This document shows positions 1 through 7,026 of a stretch of 20,404 nt of DNA, piece by piece. The DNA comes from a virus, in IMG/VR virus record IMGVR_UViG_3300030060_006682, positions 17,095 through 37,498 of that record. The stretch is one strand, 5' to 3'. Below the pieces are notes generated by a model. The model had not been told where the DNA came from, did not search any database, and saw only the letters and a program-made list of their open reading frames with translations. The stretch's first letter is position 1. Each line of letters starts with the position of its first letter. The translations under genes were made by a program, and so were the position numbers.

Positions 1-69
1 GATATACGCAGGATGTGGTCTATATAACTCGGCACCCAGCAGCTTCGGAAAATCGTTATCTATAAACAT
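1..69 (-). CDS. N-terminus of a truncated gene, probable major capsid protein
   Basis: An ATG at 67-69 on the minus strand opens a frame that stays open to the window edge and encodes 23 residues beginning MFIDNDFPKLLG. It follows portal, candidate scaffold and two small genes in the same direction, which is where the major capsid protein normally lies in tailed phages. No capsid motif is visible in so short a piece, so the product name rests on gene order alone. There is no clear Shine-Dalgarno sequence. A 140-bp gap separates it from the previous gene, long for this block, which fits a strongly expressed gene with its own leader or promoter. Confidence 0.55.
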   Translation of the reverse strand, partial: MFIDNDFPKLLGAELYRPHPAYI

Positions 70-209
70 TTTAGAATTTCAGCTAGGTTTGCTGATTGCG
101 AACACTAAATTGTGCTCATTTTTGAAACTGGAAAATAAATTCCATTATTAGAATTATAAATTAACTTAATATTGTACTTATATAAGCTTTCTCTAAAAAT
201 TTATCTTAA
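70..209 (-). promoter_or_regulatory. Leader of the truncated (capsid?) gene with weak promoter-like elements
   Basis: This 140-bp non-coding gap is strongly AT-rich. On the minus strand it contains TATAAT (153-158) but no convincing -35 box at the right distance. It also contains ACTTATATAAG (176-186), an 11-mer that recurs upstream of the first rightward gene at 13249. Promoter activity is inferred from position and base composition only. Confidence 0.25.
176..186. repeat. ACTTATATAAG motif, copy 1
   Basis: An 11-bp sequence upstream of the truncated leftward gene is identical to part of the 12-bp palindrome at 13249-13260. Both copies lie in non-coding DNA ahead of the first codon of a gene. 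AT-rich composition makes chance matches fairly likely. Confidence 0.35.
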
Positions 210-416
210 TTATGCGTATCCGTTTAACTGATTTGTTACTGTATATTCAGTTGGAGGGACAGTACCAATACGTCCATAAGGATTAATTAATCCATCAGAT
301 GGTTGCATCGTAGCTTGAGAAGTTTCTTCAGCTGCTCTCATTGCATCAAACTCAGCTGCAAATTTTTGAAAATCTTTTGCTTTTTTTGTTGCTTTTTTAG
401 CTTTATTGGAATCCAT
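210..416 (-). CDS. Hypothetical 68-residue protein of the morphogenesis operon
   Basis: I do not recognise this protein. The first 20 residues are Lys/Ala-rich (MDSNKAKKATKKAKDF), likely helical and basic. The remainder is polar with a Pro/Tyr/Asn-rich tail. Its ATG directly follows the TAA of the previous gene with no spacer, suggesting translational coupling. An AAAGG-type ribosome binding site lies about 10 nt upstream, inside the end of that gene. Its place between the candidate scaffold region and the probable capsid gene suggests a head-assembly accessory, decoration or small virion protein, but the sequence does not show which. Confidence 0.7.
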   Translation of the reverse strand: MDSNKAKKATKKAKDFQKFAAEFDAMRAAEETSQATMQPSDGLINPYGRIGTVPPTEYTVTNQLNGYA

Positions 417-845
417 TTACTTTTTACCTTTTCTTGATTCTAAAGGAGGCTGACCTATGGGTAACTGCATAGTTCCGGCTAAAGGCATGTTTTGACCATA
501 TATTAATTGTTCATTAGCGGCTATCTGTTGTTGTGTTATTTGTGCATTCATTACGTTCCTAGGCATCAACATAGCGTTAGCAGGTAAAGGTGAGCCTGGA
601 AGATTTAATTTTAAATAAGATGCATCTAAATCAGAGGGCATAGCTGCTGATCCTGAAACTCTTGTATCTCCCTGTTCCATTCGTCGGTTTGCATATTCAT
701 CTCTATTGCCAGCAAATACCTGCTCACGAAGATCAGATCCTCCAAAACCTATAAGGTTTGGTGATCCTATTAATCCTCCTGCTGTTCCAATCGTATTTAA
801 AAATTGATCAGCTTTTTGTGATGTGCTCGGTTTTTTCTTCTTCAT
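417..845 (-). CDS. Hypothetical 142-residue protein between candidate scaffold and capsid genes
   Basis: I do not recognise this protein. It starts with a Lys-rich stretch (MKKKKPSTSQK), has a Gly-rich segment around residues 20-36, then a Pro/Met/Gln-rich half with little predicted globular structure, and ends in a basic RKGKK. Composition and position are compatible with a small virion or head-assembly protein. Its start lies just after an apparent intrinsic terminator (849-876), so transcripts reaching it must pass that hairpin. No Shine-Dalgarno sequence is visible. The next gene begins directly at its stop codon. Confidence 0.75.
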   Translation of the reverse strand: MKKKKPSTSQKADQFLNTIGTAGGLIGSPNLIGFGGSDLREQVFAGNRDEYANRRMEQGDTRVSGSAAMPSDLDASYLKLNLPGSPLPANAMLMPRNVMNAQITQQQIAANEQLIYGQNMPLAGTMQLPIGQPPLESRKGKK

Positions 846-848
846 TTT

Positions 849-876
849 AAAAAAGTAAGGGGTGAATTATCACCCC
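849..876 (-). terminator. Intrinsic terminator or attenuator inside the morphogenesis operon
   Basis: On the minus strand a perfect 7-bp stem (GGGGTGA at 859-865 against TCACCCC at 870-876) with an ATTA/TAAT loop is followed by TTAC and six T residues (849-854). An A-rich tract precedes the stem, so it could also act on the plus strand. It lies between the stop of the 330-residue candidate scaffold gene and the start of the 142-residue gene. It could partly end transcription and set the ratio of upstream to downstream proteins. Confidence 0.65.
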
Positions 877-888
877 CTGTTGTTTTTC

Positions 889-1881
889 TTAGGAATCCAT
901 TACTAAGAGCTTCTGACGGAAGATCTCAGGATTCTGTTGTGCTGCATTTAGATATTTCCATGCGTTCTGTGGGTCACGGTCTGCCGCAGTTCCGAAGTCA
1001 TTCCAAAAGTCTCCTGCATTTCTAGGAGCTTGTGGCTGTGGAGGAACAGGCATTTCAGGACGTGAAGGAGCCTGAGCTTGAGGCTGACCTGCTAAAGGTC
1101 TTTGCTGTACACCTTGATTAGCATAACCTGCTTGCTCTTCTTCTACTGGATAAGGACCATTAGGACCGAAGAACTCACATGTGTAATCTGCTAATACATC
1201 TGGATCAGTAAGAATCTGTTCATAAGCTTTATGCTCAGTAGACATCTCCTGAAGAAGATTAACAGCTTCCTGTAAGTTAGCGTTTGATTGAATTAATGAA
1301 TCTTCTAGCTGTACTGCATAGTTATTTAAAACTGCTGGAGCATCAGCACCAAAATGATTAATTACTTCAAGACTTGCCTCGCTTACCCCGTTTGCCATTA
1401 GCTGCTCGTTGGTTATCTCCTGAGAAGTTGGGGAATAACTGTTGGAGTATGCCTGGTTGTTGTTGGTCGAAGGCGTATAAGTCGGCGCTACCGCGTTGCT
1501 GTATTGGGCTGGTGTTTGGGAAGCGTAATTGGTTTGGTCGATTGGTTGATTCTGAATCGACTGTTGACCCTGGAACGGGAATTGAACTGGTGAACTCAGG
1601 AGTCCTACCACCCTGTTGAATGCGTCCTTGTATGGGTTCTCCGCTTGTGGAGCCGCCTGTTGTGGCTGGGGGCTGTACTGTGTAGGGTTGTATCCGTTGT
1701 TGATCCCCATCTGCGCTTGCACTTGTGGTGCTGGTGCCGCCACTGGTTGGGATGGAGCCACCCATTGGGAATTCGTTGAAACGGCCGGTGCCTGCGCCGC
1801 TGTCTGAGCCACGTAGCTGGTCGGCTGGGTCTGGGATACTTGGGGTGCCGATTGGGTCGGCGCTGCGGTATCGGCCTGCAT
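889..1881 (-). CDS. Gln/Pro/Ala-rich protein, candidate scaffold; first half overlaps the portal gene
   Basis: The 330-residue product is extremely Gln/Pro/Ala/Ser-rich over residues 1-150 and looks disordered. Residues 165-230 are acidic and probably helical (ending in QEMSTEHKAYEQILTDPDVL). The motif EFFGPNGPYP follows near residue 240, then a Pro/Gln linker and a helical C-terminus (NAGDFWNDFG to VMDS). A low-complexity protein encoded between portal and capsid genes fits a scaffolding or assembly protein, but I see no family signature. The start is well supported: AGAGGT at 1887-1892 lies 5 nt before the ATG. Its first 171 codons lie inside the portal gene in the +1 frame relative to it. 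The 5' half is much richer in GC than its surroundings. An intrinsic terminator follows the stop. Confidence 0.8.
   Translation of the reverse strand: MQADTAAPTQSAPQVSQTQPTSYVAQTAAQAPAVSTNSQWVAPSQPVAAPAPQVQAQMGINNGYNPTQYSPQPQQAAPQAENPYKDAFNRVVGLLSSPVQFPFQGQQSIQNQPIDQTNYASQTPAQYSNAVAPTYTPSTNNNQAYSNSYSPTSQEITNEQLMANGVSEASLEVINHFGADAPAVLNNYAVQLEDSLIQSNANLQEAVNLLQEMSTEHKAYEQILTDPDVLADYTCEFFGPNGPYPVEEEQAGYANQGVQQRPLAGQPQAQAPSRPEMPVPPQPQAPRNAGDFWNDFGTAADRDPQNAWKYLNAAQQNPEIFRQKLLVMDS
1367..1881 (-). other. 515-bp same-strand dual-coding region (portal C-terminus / candidate scaffold N-terminus)
   Basis: Two open frames run in the same direction: the last 171 or so codons of the portal gene and the first 171 of the next gene, offset by one base. 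Both encode Gln/Pro/Ser/Thr/Gly-rich, probably disordered chains. Hand counts of G+C are 37/60 at 1621-1680, 38/60 at 1741-1800 and 38/60 at 1801-1860, compared with 14/60 at 2401-2460 in the single-coding part of the portal gene. This shift is what constraint from two frames could produce. Confidence 0.8.
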
Positions 1882-3616
1882 AGGTTACCTCTTTTTGTAA
1901 ACTTTCTAATGTTCGATATAAGAATGGAGTTAAATCCAATCTGGGGTCTGCAGCCATCGGTAAATTCGGTTGCTGCGGATGTGGTGTTCGCATCTCTTGA
2001 TTTATTAAATCAATAAATTGCGAATATGCCCTCTGTACTTCTCCAACCATCCGGAAGGGAAAACCAGAGAGCATGGCAGCAATCTCATCGTCCGTTTTAG
2101 ATGGGAATAAATACTTCAGTGCTTCTATGCTATCAACGCCTAATTCTTGAAGATTTCGAGTAAAGATAGATTGATTGAGTTTGTCTTGAGCAGTGTCCTC
2201 ATAAACAGGTCCCATCCATCTCCATAAAACAGTTCTATCCCCATCAGGTATCAAGCCTAAAACCCCGTCAGGGATTTCTTTTTTCTCTACTGCTTCATCA
2301 ACAGCAGCTTGTAATTTTTGCTCATATTTTGCTTTTTGTTTATCATACTTTTCAAGTGCTTTTGGATCTTCACTATTTTCTGGTAAAACAGGATATTTTA
2401 TTCCTGAAGCAAAAGCCAATGATTTTCTAAAAATTTGTTCTTCTTGAAAAATAATTAATTCAAAACATTTACATATTCCATATTGATAAATTTGTAAGCA
2501 TTTCTTTTTAGCTGTTGCACTTACTCGACCATAAGCAGATTTAATTTCTGTAGCAGTTACATTAGTAATACTTAAATCATCTATACCACCTAAAGCTAAT
2601 CTGATTTCACTTCTTAATTGTTCAGAAAATCTAGCCTGATCAGAACTTACAGCATTAGGTGTAATAAATCCAACACGATCTGAAGGTTCTAAATTAGCAA
2701 TAACTCTAGGAACTCTCATTCCACTTCCTGGTTTACCAGTATATCCAGGTTGTTGTCTTGTTATAGGATCTTGCTTATATGTAGAGCTAAACAAGTTAAC
2801 ATCAGATTGAAAACCGGACTGACTAGATATACTAGGACGTTGAGCTGTATCACTATCGCTCTCAACAATATCTTGTTTGGGTCTAGAAGAAAGTAAAGTG
2901 GGATTACCAAAGAATGATAAATTAGCTCTAATATTTTTTACCATTTCATCGTGAGCTAATATTTGATTTGCCAAGAAATCAAACTCACCTGAACCATCAG
3001 TTCCAAATGCATCCGGATTATTAAATACCTCAACACATGGAATAAATTCCATAGAATTTTCTACGATTTTTTTATCAAAAGCAGCAAAATTTATATTATC
3101 TTGTTCAAAAGTTATTTCTTGTTCAGTATGTATCTCTTCTATTTCTTTAGCGGTAATTTTTAATCTCATATATCTTTTATCTGTATTTAAACCAACTCCG
3201 GCAAAACCTTTAGAAGATTTTACTTTGTAAGGATAAATAATAATAACTTCCTGTAGATCTCCTTCAGGTGTGTAATAAGTCCTATATGCGTCTTTATTAA
3301 ACCAATAAATTCTATAAGATTTTTCTGTAGGTCTTATATAAAATAATCCTTTTCCATATGCTAAAAATCTATCCCATATTGCATCAAGTCTTGCATCAAG
3401 CTGATTAAATTTTATTACTTGTTGAATAAAATCAAATCTTTGAGTTCCTAAATTATCTTGCTGAGGATAGAACTCAACTCCCTGCCTAATCCCAAACATT
3501 TTCATTTGGGATAAATGAGAACTTAACAGCATAGTATCTGCTGAACCACGGCCATCTCTATTTATGACCGATTTGATCATATCCTCTAAGGCAGTTTTGC
3601 TATTACTTTCACTCAT
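1367..3616 (-). CDS. Probable portal protein
   Basis: Portal proteins form the dodecameric ring at one capsid vertex through which the terminase packages DNA and to which the tail attaches. This 749-residue product lies two genes downstream of the large terminase, the usual place. Visible features are a mixed alpha/beta N-terminal half with FIPCVEVFNNP (about 191-201), a segment ending in TNVTATEIKSAYG (TATE at 354-357) of a type found in podovirus-like portals, and a charged helical region (residues 410-450). From about residue 580 the chain becomes Gly/Ser/Thr/Gln-rich and disordered, ending in basic KRGKRGKS. That tail is the part that overlaps the next gene. The size suits podovirus-type portals. 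Identification rests on position and these short patterns; there is no clear Shine-Dalgarno sequence. Confidence 0.75.
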   Translation of the reverse strand: MSESNSKTALEDMIKSVINRDGRGSADTMLLSSHLSQMKMFGIRQGVEFYPQQDNLGTQRFDFIQQVIKFNQLDARLDAIWDRFLAYGKGLFYIRPTEKSYRIYWFNKDAYRTYYTPEGDLQEVIIIYPYKVKSSKGFAGVGLNTDKRYMRLKITAKEIEEIHTEQEITFEQDNINFAAFDKKIVENSMEFIPCVEVFNNPDAFGTDGSGEFDFLANQILAHDEMVKNIRANLSFFGNPTLLSSRPKQDIVESDSDTAQRPSISSQSGFQSDVNLFSSTYKQDPITRQQPGYTGKPGSGMRVPRVIANLEPSDRVGFITPNAVSSDQARFSEQLRSEIRLALGGIDDLSITNVTATEIKSAYGRVSATAKKKCLQIYQYGICKCFELIIFQEEQIFRKSLAFASGIKYPVLPENSEDPKALEKYDKQKAKYEQKLQAAVDEAVEKKEIPDGVLGLIPDGDRTVLWRWMGPVYEDTAQDKLNQSIFTRNLQELGVDSIEALKYLFPSKTDDEIAAMLSGFPFRMVGEVQRAYSQFIDLINQEMRTPHPQQPNLPMAADPRLDLTPFLYRTLESLQKEVTYAGRYRSADPIGTPSIPDPADQLRGSDSGAGTGRFNEFPMGGSIPTSGGTSTTSASADGDQQRIQPYTVQPPATTGGSTSGEPIQGRIQQGGRTPEFTSSIPVPGSTVDSESTNRPNQLRFPNTSPIQQRGSADLYAFDQQQPGILQQLFPNFSGDNQRAANGKRGKRGKS
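1887..1892 (-). promoter_or_regulatory. Internal ribosome binding site in the portal gene
   Basis: The minus strand reads AGAGGT, then AACCT, then ATG. This is a good Shine-Dalgarno core at normal spacing, placed inside the portal coding sequence. It supports independent initiation of the overlapping gene rather than a frameshift product. Most other genes in this block lack such a site, which makes it stand out. Confidence 0.7.
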
Positions 3617-3633
3617 TAGATTAAAAGTTTGGA

Positions 3634-3816
3634 CTATTGATCAATGTCATATCCTGCATGTAATCTTTTTAATTTGATTTCATCTCCCTCACATTCTACC
3701 TCAAACCTTTCGTTTGGTTGTAGTGCCATGTCATGACATAGTTCATCAGGGAGGGAAATCACAGCAGAACCATATTGGTCTTGCTCTAATTCTAGATTGT
3801 AGTAAGTAGGTGACAT
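3634..3816 (-). CDS. Small AbrB/SpoVT-like swapped-hairpin protein
   Basis: The 60-residue product has the pattern of an AbrB-type DNA-binding fold: a strand ending in GSAVISLPDELC, a short helix with MALQPNERFEVE, and a closing strand GDEIKLKRL. In this family the dimer, made of interleaved hairpins, usually binds operator DNA; examples are antitoxins of the MazE type and transition-state regulators. No toxin gene accompanies it: the neighbours are the large terminase upstream (27-bp gap) and the portal gene downstream (17-bp gap). It could be a regulator of late genes, a packaging-associated DNA binder, or a fold reused for another role. The fold assignment is by eye. Confidence 0.6.
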   Translation of the reverse strand: MSPTYYNLELEQDQYGSAVISLPDELCHDMALQPNERFEVECEGDEIKLKRLHAGYDIDQ

Positions 3817-3843
3817 TAATCTTGTTAGTAATAGTTTAAGTCG

Positions 3844-5367
3844 TCAATACTCTAACTCAAGTTTTCCGCGAGTCATTAACCCATTACATAGCCAAACTAA
3901 TGCATCTACGCAATCATCATGTGAGCTAACCCCAAAATTTACTATTTCATCAGTAAGAGGACCAAACTTTCTAAATTTATTAAAAATAATCTTTCTTTGT
4001 TCAAATAAACCCATAATTCCTCTAAATCTTGCAACCTTATCTCCCCTGAATCCTTTTACTGGATGCCAAATTAAATTATGTAATCCATGATCACCTAAAC
4101 ATATTCTTTTAAAGTCTGCCTCTAGAGAAGCTTGATAAGCAACTGCTTCAGACCAAACATGAGTTGCAGTTCCGGTAGGAAAATAACTTTTACCATCTTT
4201 ATAAACCACTCCCCATTCTTCCATCATTTCCATTAATAATTCTAATTTTTCTAAATTACCCATGACTCTTACTCTTTTACAATCAATAATATGAATTTTA
4301 TCTCGAACTCGTCCACCCATAACAAAAACTGTATAATCATTTTGTTCTCTAACTCCAGCAGATAGATCAACTCCCACGCCTAATGCATCAAACTCTGTAG
4401 AAATAGTTCCTTTAACAATTAGATCTGGAGACAAAGATAGTTCACTTGTCTGTACAATTTGATTTTGATATTGAAAACTAAATGCAACTGGAGCAACTCT
4501 TCTTCTCTCTTCTAAATACTTAAGTGACCACATATCAGGCCAGTAGGATATTTCCTCTCCTTGTTCATCAACAGTAATAGCTGATTGTATTATTTGTGTC
4601 CATCCATTAGCAGGTAGAAAAGCTCTAGCGTGTATATCATCATGGCGAAATCTTGTGCCTAAACAAATAGCCCTAGCACCTTCAAACATAGTAGGAACAA
4701 TAACGGCATTCCAGTTATCTTCCATAGCTTGACGAATATCTTTATTTTTAATATCATCTGAACTTTTTATAGCGTCATCAATAATACATAGATGTGATCT
4801 TTTAGATGTAACAGCACCTTTTAAACCAGCACAACAAACACTAAACTCCTCCTCTCCTGTAGATTTTATTCCTGCAAATTTCCAATCAATACTCCAATAT
4901 TCGTTAGAATTAATTCCTTTTGCTATTTTTACTGTAGGAAAGATTTCTTTATAATTTTTACTTTCTTCTATAATTCTTTTTATTGCCGCACTCTTCGGTC
5001 TAGCAACATCAACAGTATATGAAATATATAAAATTTTTAAAGGTAATTTGTGAAGAGCATGTACACCTATAGCCCAAGCTGTATATAGACCTAAAACAGT
5101 TGACTTAGCAGATCCTCTAGGAGCAAGAATATCAATATTAGGTCCGGCTATTCCACGTAAGCAAACACTATCATCTCCTGTACATAAATATTTATGCCAT
5201 TCCATATGATGTTCTGCAGGAGGTTTTCCCCCTACAACATCACAAAAATACGCAAAATTTTTTCGCGCTTTTTCTATATCAATATTAGAAGTTTTCTTTA
5301 CAACTTGTTGTTTAGCAGCGGCACGAGCTGTGCGTCTGTAAACACTATAAATACTTGTACCTGCCAT
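3844..5367 (-). CDS. terL: Terminase large subunit (packaging ATPase-nuclease)
   Basis: This is the motor that pumps phage DNA through the portal and cuts the concatemer. The 507-residue length is normal for the family. The ATPase half has a Walker A loop APRGSAKST (82-90), a Walker B CIIDD (194-198) with adjacent acidic residues, and a coupling motif LGTRF (236-240). The RNase H-like nuclease half has its first metal-binding aspartate in GVGVDLS (D334), a probable second acidic residue near WSEAV (E407), and the C-terminal HDDCVDAL (483-490). All expected catalytic positions appear present. A candidate small subunit gene lies 24 bp upstream, and the AbrB-like and portal genes follow. The ATG has no obvious Shine-Dalgarno sequence, so coupling or a leader mechanism may be used. 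Confidence 0.95.
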   Translation of the reverse strand: MAGTSIYSVYRRTARAAAKQQVVKKTSNIDIEKARKNFAYFCDVVGGKPPAEHHMEWHKYLCTGDDSVCLRGIAGPNIDILAPRGSAKSTVLGLYTAWAIGVHALHKLPLKILYISYTVDVARPKSAAIKRIIEESKNYKEIFPTVKIAKGINSNEYWSIDWKFAGIKSTGEEEFSVCCAGLKGAVTSKRSHLCIIDDAIKSSDDIKNKDIRQAMEDNWNAVIVPTMFEGARAICLGTRFRHDDIHARAFLPANGWTQIIQSAITVDEQGEEISYWPDMWSLKYLEERRRVAPVAFSFQYQNQIVQTSELSLSPDLIVKGTISTEFDALGVGVDLSAGVREQNDYTVFVMGGRVRDKIHIIDCKRVRVMGNLEKLELLMEMMEEWGVVYKDGKSYFPTGTATHVWSEAVAYQASLEADFKRICLGDHGLHNLIWHPVKGFRGDKVARFRGIMGLFEQRKIIFNKFRKFGPLTDEIVNFGVSSHDDCVDALVWLCNGLMTRGKLELEY

Positions 5368-5391
5368 GAACGTAGCATAGCGTATTTATCA

Positions 5392-5877
5392 CTAAGATTC
5401 TTCTTGCAAAATTTTTGTCCATACGCCCATAGATGCCTCTTGTAGTGGTCCTTCTATTGGATCATCTCTAAAGATACTTAACATCTCTCTCAAAGCCCTG
5501 TCAGCGCCTGCAAGTATTAATCCTTGTTTATCAGTTAAAACTTTTTTATCATCTAATTGTTTAATTGCACCTCGTAATTCTTTTTGTAACATTGCAATTC
5601 TTGCAGCACCCATATCTTGTTTAACCATCCCCATTTGAATAGCTTCTCGTAAATTTGCTATATCAATTTGCATATTATCTATTTCTGTTTCTAAAACTAA
5701 ATGAAAATTTCTTTTTTTAAATTCTTTTTCTGACCATTCATTACATTCAACTATCGTCCCTTGAAACCCAAGAAAACGGGAAAATAAATATATTTGTATA
5801 GGAGAACCTGTTTTTTTACAGAACTGAAGAAAGGATTCGCGATCTTTGGAAGTTAAAGTCTGAATCCAATTCTTCAT
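5392..5877 (-). CDS. Candidate terminase small subunit
   Basis: The 161-residue product is mostly helical and charged. Residues 1-55 include a possible small helix-turn-helix-like section (LTSKDRESFLQFCKKTG). A central helical, coiled-coil-like stretch runs from about 60 to 115, and an acidic C-terminus ends in ILQEES. Length, helicity and a position immediately before terL suit a small terminase, the DNA-recognition ring that recruits the large subunit, but no diagnostic motif is visible. Its ATG overlaps the stop of the hendecad-repeat gene in an ATGA junction, so the two are probably translationally coupled. Confidence 0.55.
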   Translation of the reverse strand: MKNWIQTLTSKDRESFLQFCKKTGSPIQIYLFSRFLGFQGTIVECNEWSEKEFKKRNFHLVLETEIDNMQIDIANLREAIQMGMVKQDMGAARIAMLQKELRGAIKQLDDKKVLTDKQGLILAGADRALREMLSIFRDDPIEGPLQEASMGVWTKILQEES

Positions 5878-6986
5878 ACTCGGTATTGGCTCTGTGCCTG
5901 TTCGAAATCTCTATTCTCTTTATAGCGACGGAACAGCTCTCTTTGCAAGTCTATTGCTCTAGTTTCTCTACCTGATTCTCTTATTCCAGCTCTTTGCTCT
6001 TCTCCTGTAACTCTAGTTGTTTCTCTTTGTTGTCTACCTGTAGTCTCTATACCTAATCTCTGCTGTCTTCCTGTCTCTGCTGTAGTCAATCGTTCCTCTT
6101 GACCTCTTAACCCGATCTGCCTCTCTTGTCCTCCTAATAATTGAGCTTGGGTCAATCTTTGTTGAGTACCGGTAGTCTCTATTCCTCTTCTTTGCTCTAC
6201 TCCTGTAGCAGCGATACCTAGACGTTGCTGTCTACCTCTTTCTGCTTCTGTTAATCTAGTCTCTCTACCTGTTGTCTCTATACCTCTTCTTTGTTCTAGA
6301 CCTGTCGCAGCGATTCCTAAACGCTGTTGTGCTCCCCTTTCTCTTTCAGATAGACGTTCTTGAGTTCCTGTAGTCTCAATACCTAATCTTTGTTGTCTAC
6401 CTCTTTCTGCTGTGCTTAAACGTTCCTGTACTCCTGTAGTCTCTATACCTAATCTTTGCTGTTTTCCTCTCTCTGCAGTTGATAATCGTTCTTGAGTACC
6501 TGTAGTTTCAATACCTAATCTTTGCTGTTTTCCTCTCTCTGCAGTTGATAATCGTTCTTGAGTACCTGTAGTCTCAATACCTAAACGTTGTTGCCTTCCA
6601 GTTTCAGCTGTAGTAAGCCTATCCTGAGCACCGGCTGTCTCAAGACCTCTTCTATACTGAAGACCAGTCTCAGCAACCTCTGCACGACGTTCCTGACCTG
6701 TTACTCTTGCAGTAGCACGATCTTCTTCTCCAGCAACTTTTAGCTGTAATCTATTTTGAGCACCAGTAGATTCAGTCTGTCTGATGTTCTGACTAGTAAA
6801 GAATTCTTTATTAGTCCTATCCAACTCAGCACCTAATTCCATATTTAGACGCTGCTGTTTAGCACTCACTTCATTAAGCGCATTCTGACTCGACAACGAC
6901 TGTGTTGGCACCTGTGTAGTAGGAGCTGGAGGTGGTGGAGCTGGTGGATATATTATCTGTGGGGGTGGTGGAGACTTACTACCCAT
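5874..6986 (-). CDS. Probable virion protein with 25 consecutive 11-residue repeats
   Basis: The 370-residue product begins with a Pro-rich tail (runs of four prolines within residues 6-20) and a short helical section to residue 73. Residues 74-348 are then exactly 25 consecutive 11-residue units of the form [T/R/A/S]G-x-[Q/E]-x-R-[L/R/A] plus four residues, such as TGTQERLSTAE and RGKQQRLGIET. Only unit 20 (LLGGQERQIGL) is out of register. The last 22 residues are helical and charged. An 11-residue period suits a right-handed coiled coil or rod with one Gly per unit. I do not recognise an enzymatic role. The location in the packaging and virion block suggests a long fibrous or internal virion component. 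The start at 6984-6986 has no Shine-Dalgarno sequence. Confidence 0.75.
   Translation of the reverse strand: MGSKSPPPPQIIYPPAPPPPAPTTQVPTQSLSSQNALNEVSAKQQRLNMELGAELDRTNKEFFTSQNIRQTESTGAQNRLQLKVAGEEDRATARVTGQERRAEVAETGLQYRRGLETAGAQDRLTTAETGRQQRLGIETTGTQERLSTAERGKQQRLGIETTGTQERLSTAERGKQQRLGIETTGVQERLSTAERGRQQRLGIETTGTQERLSERERGAQQRLGIAATGLEQRRGIETTGRETRLTEAERGRQQRLGIAATGVEQRRGIETTGTQQRLTQAQLLGGQERQIGLRGQEERLTTAETGRQQRLGIETTGRQQRETTRVTGEEQRAGIRESGRETRAIDLQRELFRRYKENRDFEQAQSQYRV
5943..6767 (-). repeat. Tandem 33/66-bp coding repeats (25 hendecads)
   Basis: The DNA follows the protein period of 33 bp, and pairs of units alternate to give a 66-bp period. The segments 6449-6514 and 6515-6580 are nearly identical 66-bp copies, which points to recent tandem duplication. 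Units towards both ends are more diverged, as expected if the array grew from the middle. Confidence 0.85.
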
Positions 6987-7026
6987 TTTTTAACAAACTG
7001 TGTATTTAAATTTTAACTGCACTAAA

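Noticed and set aside
1374-1807. Plus-strand open frames of 81 and 63 codons inside the GC-rich overlap
   Set aside because: They are antisense to two well supported frames, have no ribosome binding site, and their Cys/Trp/Gly-rich products are typical of reverse-complemented Gln/Pro-rich coding DNA.
5194-5445. Plus-strand frame of 83 codons across the terL start
   Set aside because: It is antisense to conserved terminase sequence and the candidate small subunit, with no translation signal.
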